DNA from: Marinobacter sp. BW6
GTDB lineage: Bacteria > Pseudomonadota > Gammaproteobacteria > Pseudomonadales > Oleiphilaceae
DNA length: 64,000 nucleotides
Reading direction: 5' to 3'
Assembly: GCF_008107725.1 (NCBI RefSeq)
Contig: NZ_VIRN01000068.1
Location: 1 to 64,000 of the forward strand
The notes under the pieces were generated by a model, which had not been told where the DNA came from, made no database searches, and worked only from the letters and a program-made list of their open reading frames with translations. Shown here in pieces: positions 43,722 to 53,361 of the stretch. The position numbers and the translations under genes are program-made. How positions within the stretch are numbered: position 1 is the first letter of the stretch; every line of letters begins with the position of its first letter.

Positions 43722-45815
43722 ATGTCTGAGGTCGTTAGCTATAACCGGGTAGGCAACATCGGCGTTATTACCGTGAACTACCCGCCGGTAAACGCCCTCG
43801 GCCAGGCTGTTCGTTCCGGTCTGCTCGCAGCCCTGGAGCAGGGCCAGAAGGATGCCGAGGCCAGGGCGCTCCTGCTCGTTTGTGAAGGGCGCACCTTTAT
43901 CGCCGGTGCCGACATCCGGGAGTTCGGCAAGCCCATGCAGGAGCCAACCCTGCCGACACTGGTGAACACCTTTGAAAACAGTGATAAGCCACTGGTTGCC
44001 GCGATCCATGGCACGGCCCTGGGCGGTGGTCTGGAAACCGCACTGAGCTGCCACTACCGGGTTGCGGTCAGCAGCGCCAAGGTCGGTCTGCCGGAAGTGA
44101 AACTGGGCCTTCTGCCCGGTGCCGGGGGCACTCAGCGTCTGCCGCGCCTGACCGGCGCCCAGAAAGCGCTGGAAATGATCACCACCGGTGAGTTCGTCGG
44201 TGCCAAAGATGCCCTGGCCCTTGGCATTCTCGATGCCGTGGAAGAAGGCGACGATATCCGCGCGGTGGGCATGGCCTATGCGCAGAAAGTGGTCGACGAA
44301 GGCAAGCCGGTGCGCCGTGTTCGCGATATCACCGACAAGATTGAGGCGGACAAGGGCAGCGATGTCTTTAACCAGTTCCGTGAAGAACTGAAGAAACGGG
44401 CCCGGGGCCTGTTCTCCCCGTTCAAGTGTGTCGATGCCGTGGAAGCGGCCTTCAACCTGCCTTTCGATGAGGGCATGAAACGTGAGCGCGAACTGTTCAT
44501 GGAATGCATGGAATCGCCCCAGCGCGCCGGACTGATTCATTCTTTCTTCGGCGAGCGTGAGGTCTCCAAGGTCAAAGGGCTGCCGAAAGATACGCCGGTT
44601 CGTGATGTGAGGAGTGTCGGCATCATTGGCGCGGGCACCATGGGCGGTGGTATCGCCATGAACTTCGTTAACGTGGGGATTCCGGTCACCATGGTCGAGG
44701 TCAAGCAGGAAGCCCTGGACAAGGGCCTGGCGATCATCCGCCGCAACTACGAGAACTCCGCGAAGAAAGGCAAGCTGACCCAGGAGCAGGTGGAACAGCG
44801 GATGTCGCTGATCACTCCGAGCCTGACCTATGACGATTTCCGGGATGCTGATCTGGTGATCGAGGCGGTATTCGAGAATATGGCGATCAAAAAAGAAATC
44901 TTCGCCAAGCTTGATGAGGTCTGCAAGCCGGGTGCGATTCTGGCGTCAAATACTTCCACCCTTGATATCGACGAAATTGCGTCTGCCACCAAGCGCCCGG
45001 AAGACGTGGTGGGTATGCACTTCTTCAGCCCGGCTAACGTGATGAAGCTGCTGGAGAACGTGCGGGGCAGCAAGACCTCCGACGAAGTGAAAGCCACCGT
45101 GATGGCGGTCGCCAAGAAGATCAAGAAAGTCGGTGTCATGGTGGGCAACTGCTATGGCTTTGTCGGTAACCGGATGCTCCACAAGCGCGGCACCGAAGCC
45201 ATGTCGCTTGTAGACGAGGGCGCCACCCCGCAGCAGGTCGACAAGGTGCTGACCGATCTCGGCTTCCCCATGGGGCAGTTTGCGATGTCCGATCTGGCCG
45301 GAATCGATGTGGGGTATCGCATCCGCGAAGAGCGTCGCAAGTCCGGTGAGGATATTCCCGCAAGCTGGATGGACAAGCTCGCCGAACAGGGCCGCCTTGG
45401 TCAGAAGACCCAGACGGGTGTATACAAGTATGAGGAAGGCAGCCGCAAACCGATTCCGGATCCGGAAGTGGAGCAGCTGATCGAGCAGTTCCGCAAGGAA
45501 CAGGGGATTACGCCCCGGGAGATTACTGACCAGGAAATCCTCGAACGTTGCGTGTACGTGATGATCAACGAGGGCGCGAAGATCCTGGAGGAAGGCATTG
45601 CCGATCGTCCGCTGGATATCGACATTGTCTGGATCTACGGCTATGGCTTCCCGGCCTATCGCGGCGGCCCCATGTTCTGGGCCGATCAGGAAGGTCTGGA
45701 CACGATTCTTTCAGCGGTGAAGAAGTATCAGAGCACCGTTGGTGGTGAGCAGTGGGAGCCGTCGGCTTTGCTTGAGAAGCTGGTTGCTGAAGGCCGTAAA
45801 TTCGCTGACTTGTAA
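43722..45815 (+). CDS. Bifunctional enoyl-CoA hydratase/3-hydroxyacyl-CoA dehydrogenase (FadJ/PimF-like)
   Basis: The 697-residue enzyme has an N-terminal crotonase domain (about 1-190) with both catalytic glutamates (GGGLETALS and GLPEVKLGLLPG). A 3-hydroxyacyl-CoA dehydrogenase part follows, with NAD motif GIIGAGTMGGGIA (about 296-308) and HFFSPANVMKLLE. It carries out the two middle steps of beta-oxidation. Its length is close to PimF-type and peroxisomal-type proteins, shorter than FadB. AGGAGA precedes the ATG. It is followed by the thiolase gene after a REP-containing gap of 192 bp. Confidence 0.92.
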   Translation: MSEVVSYNRVGNIGVITVNYPPVNALGQAVRSGLLAALEQGQKDAEARALLLVCEGRTFIAGADIREFGKPMQEPTLPTLVNTFENSDKPLVAAIHGTALGGGLETALSCHYRVAVSSAKVGLPEVKLGLLPGAGGTQRLPRLTGAQKALEMITTGEFVGAKDALALGILDAVEEGDDIRAVGMAYAQKVVDEGKPVRRVRDITDKIEADKGSDVFNQFREELKKRARGLFSPFKCVDAVEAAFNLPFDEGMKRERELFMECMESPQRAGLIHSFFGEREVSKVKGLPKDTPVRDVRSVGIIGAGTMGGGIAMNFVNVGIPVTMVEVKQEALDKGLAIIRRNYENSAKKGKLTQEQVEQRMSLITPSLTYDDFRDADLVIEAVFENMAIKKEIFAKLDEVCKPGAILASNTSTLDIDEIASATKRPEDVVGMHFFSPANVMKLLENVRGSKTSDEVKATVMAVAKKIKKVGVMVGNCYGFVGNRMLHKRGTEAMSLVDEGATPQQVDKVLTDLGFPMGQFAMSDLAGIDVGYRIREERRKSGEDIPASWMDKLAEQGRLGQKTQTGVYKYEEGSRKPIPDPEVEQLIEQFRKEQGITPREITDQEILERCVYVMINEGAKILEEGIADRPLDIDIVWIYGYGFPAYRGGPMFWADQEGLDTILSAVKKYQSTVGGEQWEPSALLEKLVAEGRKFADL

Positions 45816-45890
45816 CATCTGACATAGGGGCTGGTCTGGGAGCGGGGTATCTTTTCCGCCCCACGACCGAATCAGTAAGTACTTTGGACC

Positions 45891-45924
45891 TGTAGGTCGG
45901 ATTAGGCGAAGCCGTAATCCGACA
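45891..45924. repeat. REP-like palindrome, unit 1
   Basis: This 34-base unit begins TGTAGGTCGGATTAGGCG and folds as GTCGGATTA with TAATCCGAC around a GGC-GAA-GCC tip. It is inverted relative to the next unit, forming a BIME-like pair. An identical copy occurs at 49861-49894. Confidence 0.85.
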
Positions 45925-45948
45925 ACCAGAGGTAAACGGTCAATTCGA

Positions 45949-45982
45949 TGTCGGGTTACGGCTTTGCCTAACCCGACCTACA
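45949..45982. repeat. REP-like palindrome, unit 2 (inverted relative to unit 1)
   Basis: The unit TGTCGGGTTACGGC...CCGACCTACA is the near reverse complement of unit 1. The two together could form a large stem between the hydratase/dehydrogenase and thiolase genes, where they may stabilise or attenuate the transcript. Confidence 0.85.
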
Positions 45983-46007
45983 TGTTTCGAAAAATGAGGA
46001 CATTGTT

Positions 46008-47192
46008 ATGTCTGATGCAGTCATCGTTTCAACCGCTCGCACCGGCCTTGCGAAGTCTTACCGGGGCTCTTTGAACAATACCCACAGTGTGGATATGGCA
46101 GGTCACGTCATCAAGCATGCTGTTGAGCGTGCGGGCATTGATCCGTCTATTGTTGAGGACGTGATCATGGGCGCGGCCTACCAGGAGGGCGCCCAGGGTC
46201 GGAATATTGCCCGTCTGGCGGCTATCCGCGCGGGGCTTCCGGTAACCACCGCCGGGTTTTCCATCAACCGGTTCTGCAGCTCGGGTCTGCAGTCCATCGC
46301 CTTGGCTGCCCAGCGGGTTGTTTCCGAGAAGGTGCCGGCGATGGTGGCCGGTGGTGTTGAGTCTATTTCTCTGGTGCAGAACGAGAAGATCAACAGCTTT
46401 CACGCCACCAACGAGTGGCTGATGAAGCACAAGCCTGAACTGTATCTTTCGATGATCGAGACGGCGGATGTCGTGGCCAAGCGCTACAACGTCAGCCGTG
46501 AGGCCCAGGATGAGTATTCCCTGATTTCCCAGCAGCGTACTGCAGCGGCTCAGCAGGCGGGCAAGTTTGACGATGAGATTGTGCCGTTCGACGCCACCAT
46601 GCTTGTGAAGGACAAGGAAACCGGTGAGGTCAGTGAAAAGCAGGTGACCCTGACCGGTGACGAATGTAACCGCCCGAACACCACCCTCGAGGGTCTGGCT
46701 GGTCTGGAGCCGGTGCGTGGGCCGGGCCAGTTCATTACCGCAGGCAATGCCAGCCAGCTGTCGGACGGTGCCTCCGTGTGCACGGTGATGAACAGCACCT
46801 ATGCCGAGAAGCACAACATCGAACCTATGGGGGTTTTCCGTGGCTTCGCCGTGGCGGGTTGTGAGCCAGATGAGATGGGCATCGGTCCGGTGTTTGCGAT
46901 TCCTCGCCTGCTTGAGCGCAACGGCCTGACCATGGACGACATTGATCTGTGGGAGCTGAACGAAGCCTTCGCGTCCCAGGTGATTTACTGCCGTGACCGC
47001 CTCGGCATTCCCATGGAGAAGCTGAACGTAAACGGTGGCTCCATTTCCATCGGTCACCCCTTTGGTGTGACCGGCGCCCGCCAAACAGGCCACGCCCTGA
47101 TCGAGGGCAAGCGCCGGGGCGCGAAATACGTGGTGATTACCATGTGTATCGGTGGCGGCCAGGGCGCTGCGGGCCTGTTTGAAGTGTTGTGA
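46008..47192 (+). CDS. Acetyl-CoA acyltransferase (beta-ketothiolase)
   Basis: The 394-residue thiolase has the nucleophile in [17 protein letters not shown], the catalytic His in [16 protein letters not shown], and the C-terminal Cys in CIGGGQGAA. It would cleave 3-ketoacyl-CoA, the last step of beta-oxidation. TGAGGA lies seven bases before the ATG. Upstream is the multifunctional hydratase/dehydrogenase, and 67 bp downstream the alcohol dehydrogenase gene starts on the same strand. Preferred chain length is not known. Confidence 0.93.
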   Translation: MSDAVIVSTARTGLAKSYRGSLNNTHSVDMAGHVIKHAVERAGIDPSIVEDVIMGAAYQEGAQGRNIARLAAIRAGLPVTTAGFSINRFCSSGLQSIALAAQRVVSEKVPAMVAGGVESISLVQNEKINSFHATNEWLMKHKPELYLSMIETADVVAKRYNVSREAQDEYSLISQQRTAAAQQAGKFDDEIVPFDATMLVKDKETGEVSEKQVTLTGDECNRPNTTLEGLAGLEPVRGPGQFITAGNASQLSDGASVCTVMNSTYAEKHNIEPMGVFRGFAVAGCEPDEMGIGPVFAIPRLLERNGLTMDDIDLWELNEAFASQVIYCRDRLGIPMEKLNVNGGSISIGHPFGVTGARQTGHALIEGKRRGAKYVVITMCIGGGQGAAGLFEVL

Positions 47193-47259
47193 AGTCGGCA
47201 TGAACCCGGGGGCAGACGAATGCGTTTTTCTGCCCCCTACTTAATCGACAGGGGGAAAC

Positions 47260-48366
47260 ATGGACAGACAAGCCAAAGCAGTCGTCTGCCGGGAATGGGG
47301 TCAGCCCGTTCAGGTGGAAACCATCACGGTGGAAGGCCCCAAGCGGGGTGAAATTACCATCAAGATCGCGGCCTGCGGCGTTTGCCACAGCGATCTCTCC
47401 GCCACCACGGGCAAGATTCCCTATCCGCCTCCCCTGGTCCTGGGACACGAAGCCGCCGGGGTTGTGGTGGAAGTCGGTGAAGGTGTAACGGCCTTCAAGG
47501 AAGGCGACCATGTGGTGAGCACCTTCATATCCATGTGCGGCAAATGCAGCCAGTGTGTCCGTGGCCGACCGGTTCTCTGCGAGAACGCCCGCAAGGCCAT
47601 GTTTAACCTGCCGGATGGCACTGTGAGAACCAAGGGTGCCGACGGCGAGCCCCTGAACGTTTTTGGTGCCTGCGGTGTGATGGCCGAGTTTGCCACCATG
47701 CATGTGGATAACTGCGTCAAGGTGGATGAAGCCGTGCCGATGCAGAACGCAGCTCTGGTTGGCTGCGCCGTGATGACCGGTGTGGGCGCCGTGTTCAACA
47801 CCGCCAAGCTGGAGCCCGGCTCTCGCGCCGCCGTGTTTGGTATCGGCGGAGTCGGCCTCAACGCCATTCAGGGCTGTGTCACCGCCGGCGCCGAGATGAT
47901 CGTAGCGGTGGACAGCAATCTGAAGAAGCTGGAGATGGCGAAAGAATTCGGCGCCACCCACACCGTGAATATCAACGAAGTGGAAGACGCGGCCAAAGCC
48001 GTGAAGAAGCTGACCGGCGGTGTCGACTACGCCTTCGAATGCGTAGGCGCCGGGCCAGTTGTCGAACAGGCTTATAAGAGCCTGGGCCGCGGTGGTACCG
48101 CAGTCGTGGTGGGTGTGGCGGATCCGAAGGACAAGACCTCGCTGACCACACTGACCTTGCCAGCGGATGAGCGAACGCTTAAAGGCAGCTGGCTGGGTTC
48201 CGCCCGGCCGCAGCACGATTTCCCCAGAATCCTGGGTCTTTACAAGGCTGGTAAACTCAAGCTGGATGAACTGGTTACCCGGACCTACCCCATAGAAGAG
48301 GCCGCACAGGCTTTCGATGATATGGTGGCAGGCAAGAACGCCCGTGGCGTTATCGTATTTGAATGA
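47260..48366 (+). CDS. Zinc-dependent alcohol dehydrogenase (MDR family)
   Basis: The 368-residue enzyme has the catalytic-zinc motif ACGVCHSD, GHEAAGVVVEVG, a structural-zinc lobe with four cysteines (CGKCSQC then C seven residues later) and the NAD motif GIGGVGLNAIQG. It should oxidise a primary or hydroxy-acyl alcohol to the aldehyde. AGGGGG precedes the ATG. The aldehyde dehydrogenase gene starts 10 bp downstream, so the pair probably turns an alcohol into an acid for CoA activation. It could also be a glutathione-dependent formaldehyde dehydrogenase relative, but key features of that class were not confirmed. Confidence 0.9.
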   Translation: MDRQAKAVVCREWGQPVQVETITVEGPKRGEITIKIAACGVCHSDLSATTGKIPYPPPLVLGHEAAGVVVEVGEGVTAFKEGDHVVSTFISMCGKCSQCVRGRPVLCENARKAMFNLPDGTVRTKGADGEPLNVFGACGVMAEFATMHVDNCVKVDEAVPMQNAALVGCAVMTGVGAVFNTAKLEPGSRAAVFGIGGVGLNAIQGCVTAGAEMIVAVDSNLKKLEMAKEFGATHTVNINEVEDAAKAVKKLTGGVDYAFECVGAGPVVEQAYKSLGRGGTAVVVGVADPKDKTSLTTLTLPADERTLKGSWLGSARPQHDFPRILGLYKAGKLKLDELVTRTYPIEEAAQAFDDMVAGKNARGVIVFE

Positions 48367-48376
48367 AGGGGGAAGC

Positions 48377-49792
48377 ATGAACGAGCTGAACAGGAACTAC
48401 ATCAACGGCCAATGGGTTAGCTGGGCTGGTGACATGATCGACGTTCACGAAGCTGGCACCGGTGACGTTATTGCCCGGGTGCCCGCCTCCGGCGCGGATG
48501 AGATGGAACAGGCAATTGCCGCCGCCGCCGCCGCTTTTGAAAGCTGGTCAGAAAGCACTCTGGAAGAGCGGATCAAGGTGCTGGAACAGCTGCATGCGGG
48601 GCTGAAAGAGCGGGGCCCGGAAATCGCCGAGACCGTCTGCCGGGAAGTGGGCATGCCCATCAAACTGGCCACGCCGATCCAGGCCGGTATGCCGGCTGCG
48701 GTGACCAAGAGCTATCTGAAGCTGTTGCCGGACTTCGAGTTTACCGAGCAGTCCGGAAACTCCGAGGTGCAATACGCCCCAGTGGGTGTGGTTGGCTGTA
48801 TTACCCCCTGGAACTACCCGCTGCATCAGGTGATCCTGAAAATCGTCCCGGCGATTGCGGCCGGTTGCACCGTGGTACTCAAGCCCTCGGAAATTGCGCC
48901 CCAGACAGCGTTTATCCTTGCCGAGATCCTGGATGATACTGATCTGCCCAAGGGCGTGTTCAATATGGTTTGTGGCCTTGGCCAGACTGTCGGCGACACC
49001 CTGATCAAGCATCCGGATGTGCGCATGGTGTCGTTCACCGGTTCTACCCGCACCGGCAACCTGATTGCCCATGCGGCCGCGGATGATTTCAAACGCATCG
49101 CCCTGGAGATGGGTGGTAAATCTGCCTCCGTCATCCTTCCGGACGCCGACCTGGCTGCGGCCGTCAAAGGCACGATTAACAACTGCCTTCTGAACTCAGG
49201 CCAGACCTGCACGGCACTCACGCGCATGCTTGTTCCCGCAGACAAGCACGACGAGGCCTGCGAACTGGCTGCCGCGGCTGTGGCAAAAATGACCCCCGGC
49301 AACCCGCTGGAAGAAACCACCCGTCTTGGCCCGCTCTCGTCTGCCCAGCAGCGTGACAAGGTCATCGACTACATCAAACTGGGTATCGAGGAAGGTGCCA
49401 AGCTTATTGCTGGTGGCCCGGAAGCACCCGAGGGTTGCGACAAGGGTTACTTCGTCAAGGCCACCGTTTTCGGCAACGTCAAGCCGGACAGCCGTATTGC
49501 CCAGGAAGAAATCTTCGGGCCGGTTCTTTGCGTGATCCCATACAACGACGAAGCCGAGGCCGTGAAAATCGCCAATGGCACCCAGTACGGTCTTTCTGGT
49601 GCCGTCTGGTCCGGCGACGATGCCAAGGCGAAGAAAATTGCCGGCAAGCTGCGCACCGGTCAGGTATTCGTCAACGGTGGTGCGTTCAACCCGATGGCGC
49701 CGTTCGGCGGTTTTGGCCACTCCGGTATCGGCCGTGAGTTCGGCAAATGGGGAATGGAGGAGTTTCTGGAAGTGCGTTCGTTGCAGTTGTAA
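48377..49792 (+). CDS. NAD(P)-dependent aldehyde dehydrogenase
   Basis: The 471-residue enzyme has the ALDH motifs PWNYPLHQV, the general-base Glu in LEMGGKSA, and the catalytic Cys in NSGQTCTALTRM. It would oxidise the aldehyde made by the preceding alcohol dehydrogenase. The ATG at 48377 follows a G-rich ribosome site; an in-frame upstream start lies inside the previous gene. It ends the plus-strand catabolic run and is followed by a second REP pair. Confidence 0.92.
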   Translation: MNELNRNYINGQWVSWAGDMIDVHEAGTGDVIARVPASGADEMEQAIAAAAAAFESWSESTLEERIKVLEQLHAGLKERGPEIAETVCREVGMPIKLATPIQAGMPAAVTKSYLKLLPDFEFTEQSGNSEVQYAPVGVVGCITPWNYPLHQVILKIVPAIAAGCTVVLKPSEIAPQTAFILAEILDDTDLPKGVFNMVCGLGQTVGDTLIKHPDVRMVSFTGSTRTGNLIAHAAADDFKRIALEMGGKSASVILPDADLAAAVKGTINNCLLNSGQTCTALTRMLVPADKHDEACELAAAAVAKMTPGNPLEETTRLGPLSSAQQRDKVIDYIKLGIEEGAKLIAGGPEAPEGCDKGYFVKATVFGNVKPDSRIAQEEIFGPVLCVIPYNDEAEAVKIANGTQYGLSGAVWSGDDAKAKKIAGKLRTGQVFVNGGAFNPMAPFGGFGHSGIGREFGKWGMEEFLEVRSLQL

Positions 49793-49806
49793 CGGCTGGG
49801 GCCTGG

Positions 49807-49839
49807 TGTCGGGTTACGCCTTTGGCTAACCCGACCTAC
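49807..49839. repeat. REP-like palindrome, unit 3
   Basis: A variant of unit 2 lies 15 bp after the aldehyde dehydrogenase stop, with the core GTCGGGTTACGCC and the end CCGACCTAC. Confidence 0.8.
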
Positions 49840-49860
49840 TGTGATGTTGAGCATGCAATA

Positions 49861-49894
49861 TGTAGGTCGGATTAGGCGAAGCCGTAATCCGACA
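49861..49894. repeat. REP-like palindrome, unit 4 (identical to unit 1)
   Basis: All 34 bases match 45891-45924. It forms an inverted pair with unit 3 between the convergent aldehyde dehydrogenase and TetR genes and may serve as a terminator or DNA-gyrase/IHF type site, as REP elements do in enterobacteria. Confidence 0.85.
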
Positions 49895-49957
49895 GATGCC
49901 CGAATGTCAGGTCGGTCACGGGGCGGGGCCTAAAACACCCCAATGCGGGACCAGCCC

Positions 49958-50539
49958 TCAGGCCTTCCCTCCAAGAAGAATCCGAACCGCCGTGCAGGCA
50001 TCCTCCAATTCTGCCTCCCTTGGCTCCCGCCCGGCAATAATGTCGCTGTACAGGCAGGACTCTGCCAGTCGGATCATGAAGTAAGACAGGCTGAAGATGT
50101 TCATTGGTGGCTTGATATGCCCGGCCGCAACCTGGTCTTTCAGCATCCGCGTGTTGGTTTCCACCGTGCGGGTGTGAAGAATCGATTGCGACGAGGTGAG
50201 GATTTTCAGGGCGTATTCCGGATCCTGGTTGATGAACCGCCGCAGCGGCTCGAAGTGCAGGATGGCGGAGTTGGTGCGTCGGTACACACCGACGATATAG
50301 TCCACGCCCACGCCGGGGGTGTCCGCCATGGCCTGACGCCAAAGGGGTTCATACAGGGCCCAGAGAATCTCCCCGATCAGCAGATCCTTGTTGCCCACCC
50401 AGCGAAACAGGGTTGCCCGGCCAATTCCGAGTTCATCAGCCAGGGGCGCCAGGTGAATGCGCTCACCCTTGAGCCACATGCGACGCGCTCGTTTGAAGGC
50501 GTCGGCGGGTGTTGCCCTGGTTACGGTTTTGTCTGCCAC
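49958..50539 (-). CDS. TetR-family transcriptional regulator
   Basis: The 193-residue protein has an N-terminal helix-turn-helix (about 28-55; LAPLADELGIGRATLFRWVG) and a C-terminal ligand domain without recognisable family. The HTH ending FRWVGNKDLL is typical of TetR-related regulators. It faces the alcohol/aldehyde dehydrogenase genes and diverges from the methionine-rich protein gene. It could regulate either side; the sequence does not decide. Confidence 0.85.
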   Translation of the reverse strand: MADKTVTRATPADAFKRARRMWLKGERIHLAPLADELGIGRATLFRWVGNKDLLIGEILWALYEPLWRQAMADTPGVGVDYIVGVYRRTNSAILHFEPLRRFINQDPEYALKILTSSQSILHTRTVETNTRMLKDQVAAGHIKPPMNIFSLSYFMIRLAESCLYSDIIAGREPREAELEDACTAVRILLGGKA

Positions 50540-50746
50540 TTAAACCTCGTGCCGGAATTTGGATTCATTTTAACGGCTAAACCCAGGGGCCGCTATGTGT
50601 GCAGGTTTAGTCGGCCTGTGATGGTTTTGTGAACTTTTAGGCATACACTCTTTAACTGTCCGTGACTCTCCCGTAAACGCCACCGTGCAGTCTTGTTGTG
50701 AGGCTGGAGCCGATACCAGCTTTTAACAACCTACGGAGAGATCACC

Positions 50747-51052
50747 ATGAAAAACCTGAGCCGAATGTTTGCGATTGCCATGCTGGGAACGCTGGCAACT
50801 TTCGCCATAGCTGACGATATGAAGTCATCGAGCGGTGGCATGAAGGACGACGCCATGATGAAAGATGACATGGCCGATAAGGGTATGTCGGATCACGGTA
50901 TGGAAAAGGATGACATGCCCAAAGACATGGGGCACGGTATGAAAGAAGATGGTATGGCGCAGGATGCCATGAAAAACGATGGCATGGACGACATGAAGAA
51001 GGACGGGATGTCGATGAAAGACAGCGCCATGGACGACAAGGACAAGATGTAG
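50747..51052 (+). CDS. Exported methionine-rich MXKDX-type pentapeptide repeat protein
   Basis: The 101-residue protein has a signal peptide (residues 1-22, ending TFAIA) and a mature part of 79 residues with 18 methionines. Most come about every fifth position in units such as MKDDA, MADKG, MEKDD and MKNDG, with many Asp and Lys, two His and no Cys. This corresponds to the repeat family described as pentapeptide MXKDX, whose function is not established. Methionine density suggests an oxidant sink or soft-metal (copper, silver) ligand. CGGAGAG lies six bases before the ATG. It is followed after 26 bp by a two-component system and then by msrAB, which favours the oxidant view. Confidence 0.85.
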   Translation: MKNLSRMFAIAMLGTLATFAIADDMKSSSGGMKDDAMMKDDMADKGMSDHGMEKDDMPKDMGHGMKEDGMAQDAMKNDGMDDMKKDGMSMKDSAMDDKDKM

Positions 51053-51078
51053 CCAGATCTGAACGGAGCCCTGTACGC

Positions 51079-51780
51079 ATGACGCGAACGGTACTGATTA
51101 TCGAAGACAACCCCGGCATTGGTGAGCTGGTGCGCATGCAGGTGTCGGATCTGGGTATGAAGGCTGTTCTGTTGGACCGGGGTGATACCGGTCTGGAGCG
51201 GTTCCGTGAGGGTGGCATCGATCTGGTCATTCTGGATCTGATGCTGCCCGGTCTTGATGGTCTGGCGGTGTGCCGGGAGATACGGTCCTGCCCGGGCTAT
51301 GTGCCGGTTCTGATGCTGACGGCGAAGAGCACAGAGCTTGATCGGGTTCTGGGCCTGGAAATGGGGGCGGACGACTACCTGACGAAACCGTTCAGCGTGG
51401 CGGAGCTCGCGGCCCGCATCAAGGCCCTTTTCCGGCGAGTGGACGCCCTCTCTCAACGTGCGCCCGCGAGCGAGGAAGCTGATGAGATCGAGGTGGACGG
51501 GCTGCGAATTGATCCGGTTCGCCGGCGGGTATTCGTCAACGATCGCGAGGTGGATCTCACCGCCCGTGAGTTTGATCTGCTCTGGCACTTTGCCTCCCAT
51601 CGGGGCCGGGTGTTCAGCCGGGCGCAGTTGCTCGATTCGGTGTGGGGCTACAACCATGAGGGTTATGAGCATACCGTGAACACCCACATCAACCGCCTGC
51701 GAAACAAGATTGAAGCGGACCCGGCCGACCCAAGATACGTTCAGACGGTCTGGGGTGTTGGCTATCGGTTCATGGATTAA
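51079..51780 (+). CDS. OmpR-family response regulator
   Basis: The 233-residue protein has a receiver (acidic residues in IIEDNPGIG, acceptor Asp in VILDLMLPGLDG, Lys in DYLTKPF) and a C-terminal winged helix (about 135-230; LTAREFDLLWHFA, HINRLRNKIE). It should bind DNA when phosphorylated by the kinase encoded 2 bp downstream. It follows the methionine-rich protein gene by 26 bp. Likely targets are that gene and msrAB; this is inferred from position. Confidence 0.92.
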   Translation: MTRTVLIIEDNPGIGELVRMQVSDLGMKAVLLDRGDTGLERFREGGIDLVILDLMLPGLDGLAVCREIRSCPGYVPVLMLTAKSTELDRVLGLEMGADDYLTKPFSVAELAARIKALFRRVDALSQRAPASEEADEIEVDGLRIDPVRRRVFVNDREVDLTAREFDLLWHFASHRGRVFSRAQLLDSVWGYNHEGYEHTVNTHINRLRNKIEADPADPRYVQTVWGVGYRFMD

Positions 51781-51782
51781 TC

Positions 51783-53282
51783 ATGGCTCTGTCTGTCTTC
51801 CGAACCCTCTATGCCCGGCTGGCGATCGGTCTGTTCCTGCTGCTGCTCGTGGTGGGTGGGCTCTTTACCTTTTTAAGTCTGGCTTCGGTGAGGGAATACT
51901 CGGCCGCGGTCAACCAGCAACTGAACCGGGATCTTGCCCGCAACCTGGTGTCTGACCGCAACCTGGTAACCGACGGCAAACTCAACCGCGACGCCCTGAA
52001 ACAGCTCTTTGAGCTGTACATGACGATCAATCCCAGCATTGAAATCTACCTTCTGGATACGGACGGGAACATCCTGTCGTACTCTGCGGACCCGAACAAG
52101 ATCAAGCGCAACCGGGTGTCCCTGGAGCCGATCAGTACCTTGCTCGAAAACCCCGAAGCCTATCCGCTACCCGGCGATGACCCGCGCAGCCATGACCGGC
52201 GGAAAGTTTTCTCGGTAACGCCGGTGCCCTCAGCGGACGAACCAACGGGCTACCTGTACGTGGTTCTGCGTGGCGAGGAATACGATCTGGCAGAGAGCAT
52301 GGTACACAGTAACCGGCTTTTGCAGATGGGAGCAGGCGCACTGGCGGTGAGCCTGTTTGTCGGTCTGCTGGCGGGGCTGGTGTTTTTCCGATTATTGACG
52401 CGGCGGCTGTCACGGCTGACCGAGCGGGTGGAATCCTTCGAGCGCGGAATGTCCCCGGAGACGACAGCGGGGATTGCCGGTAAAGGTGATGATATCGACT
52501 ACCTGGCTGCCCGGTTTGATCAGATGGCGCAGCGGATTGTTGCCCAGCTGGATCTTCTGAAACACAAGGATGCCCAACGCCGCCAACTGGTAGCCCAGGT
52601 CTCCCACGATCTGAGAACACCCCTGGCCTCCATTCAGGGATACATTGAAGCGTTGCGCCTGAAACAGGACACGCTTGGTGCCGAGGAGCGCGCACGGTTT
52701 CTGGATGTGGCGCTCGCCGAGAGTCACCGGCTCGGTCGCCTGGTGGAAGAACTGTTTGAGCTGGCGGCACTGGATGCCCGGGAAAAGCAGCCGAAGGCGG
52801 AACCGTTTGTCGTCGCAGAACTGCTGCACGATGTGGTACAGAAGCACCAGCCCGAGGCCGAGCGCTCTGGCGTTGCCCTGTCGATTGTCTCTGTGGCTCC
52901 GGTCAGGGTGCTGGCGGACATCGCCATGACCGAGCGAGTGCTGGACAACCTGATCAGCAACGCCATTAGCCATTCCCCAACCGCTACGGAGGTAACGCTG
53001 AGTGTTGCCCATCGGGAAGGCGGTGCCGAGATTACCGTGGCGGATGCCGGCCCCGGTATTCACGATAAGGACCTGGAACACGTCTTTGAACCCTTCTATC
53101 AAGCCGCAGACGCTTCTCGCCCCGGGCATGTAGGGCTTGGCCTGGCCATTGCCCAGAGAATGGTCTCGCTACAACAGGGACAACTCTCTGTCCGCAATGC
53201 CAACGGTGCCATTTTCACTGTCTGGCTTCCTCTGGCCGGCGATAGTTCGGCGTCGGGTGGCAAAAAATCCACAGCGTTATGA
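51783..53282 (+). CDS. Membrane sensor histidine kinase
   Basis: The 499-residue kinase has two membrane segments (about 10-35 and 180-205) around a periplasmic domain of some 145 residues, then HAMP (about 205-258), HisKA with SHDLRTPLASIQG, and an ATPase domain with NLISNAISHS, DAGPGIHDKD and GLGLAIAQRM. The gene starts 2 bp after the response regulator stop. The periplasmic sensing region could monitor oxidative damage or metal, given the neighbours, but it has no recognised fold. Confidence 0.92.
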   Translation: MALSVFRTLYARLAIGLFLLLLVVGGLFTFLSLASVREYSAAVNQQLNRDLARNLVSDRNLVTDGKLNRDALKQLFELYMTINPSIEIYLLDTDGNILSYSADPNKIKRNRVSLEPISTLLENPEAYPLPGDDPRSHDRRKVFSVTPVPSADEPTGYLYVVLRGEEYDLAESMVHSNRLLQMGAGALAVSLFVGLLAGLVFFRLLTRRLSRLTERVESFERGMSPETTAGIAGKGDDIDYLAARFDQMAQRIVAQLDLLKHKDAQRRQLVAQVSHDLRTPLASIQGYIEALRLKQDTLGAEERARFLDVALAESHRLGRLVEELFELAALDAREKQPKAEPFVVAELLHDVVQKHQPEAERSGVALSIVSVAPVRVLADIAMTERVLDNLISNAISHSPTATEVTLSVAHREGGAEITVADAGPGIHDKDLEHVFEPFYQAADASRPGHVGLGLAIAQRMVSLQQGQLSVRNANGAIFTVWLPLAGDSSASGGKKSTAL

Positions 53283-53361
53283 ATTCGTAATACCTGGTGA
53301 ACGTTTTCGTGAATCCGCGACGCTACGCTGTTGCTATGGAATCACGTGAAGGAGAAGTCTG

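Noticed and set aside
46029..47201. Minus-strand open frame of 390 codons opposite the thiolase
   Set aside because: This is a mirror frame of a strongly coded thiolase gene without its own start signals.
47137..48378. Long minus-strand open frame of 413 codons opposite the zinc alcohol dehydrogenase
   Set aside because: The plus-strand frame has all alcohol dehydrogenase motifs; the antisense protein has no family features.
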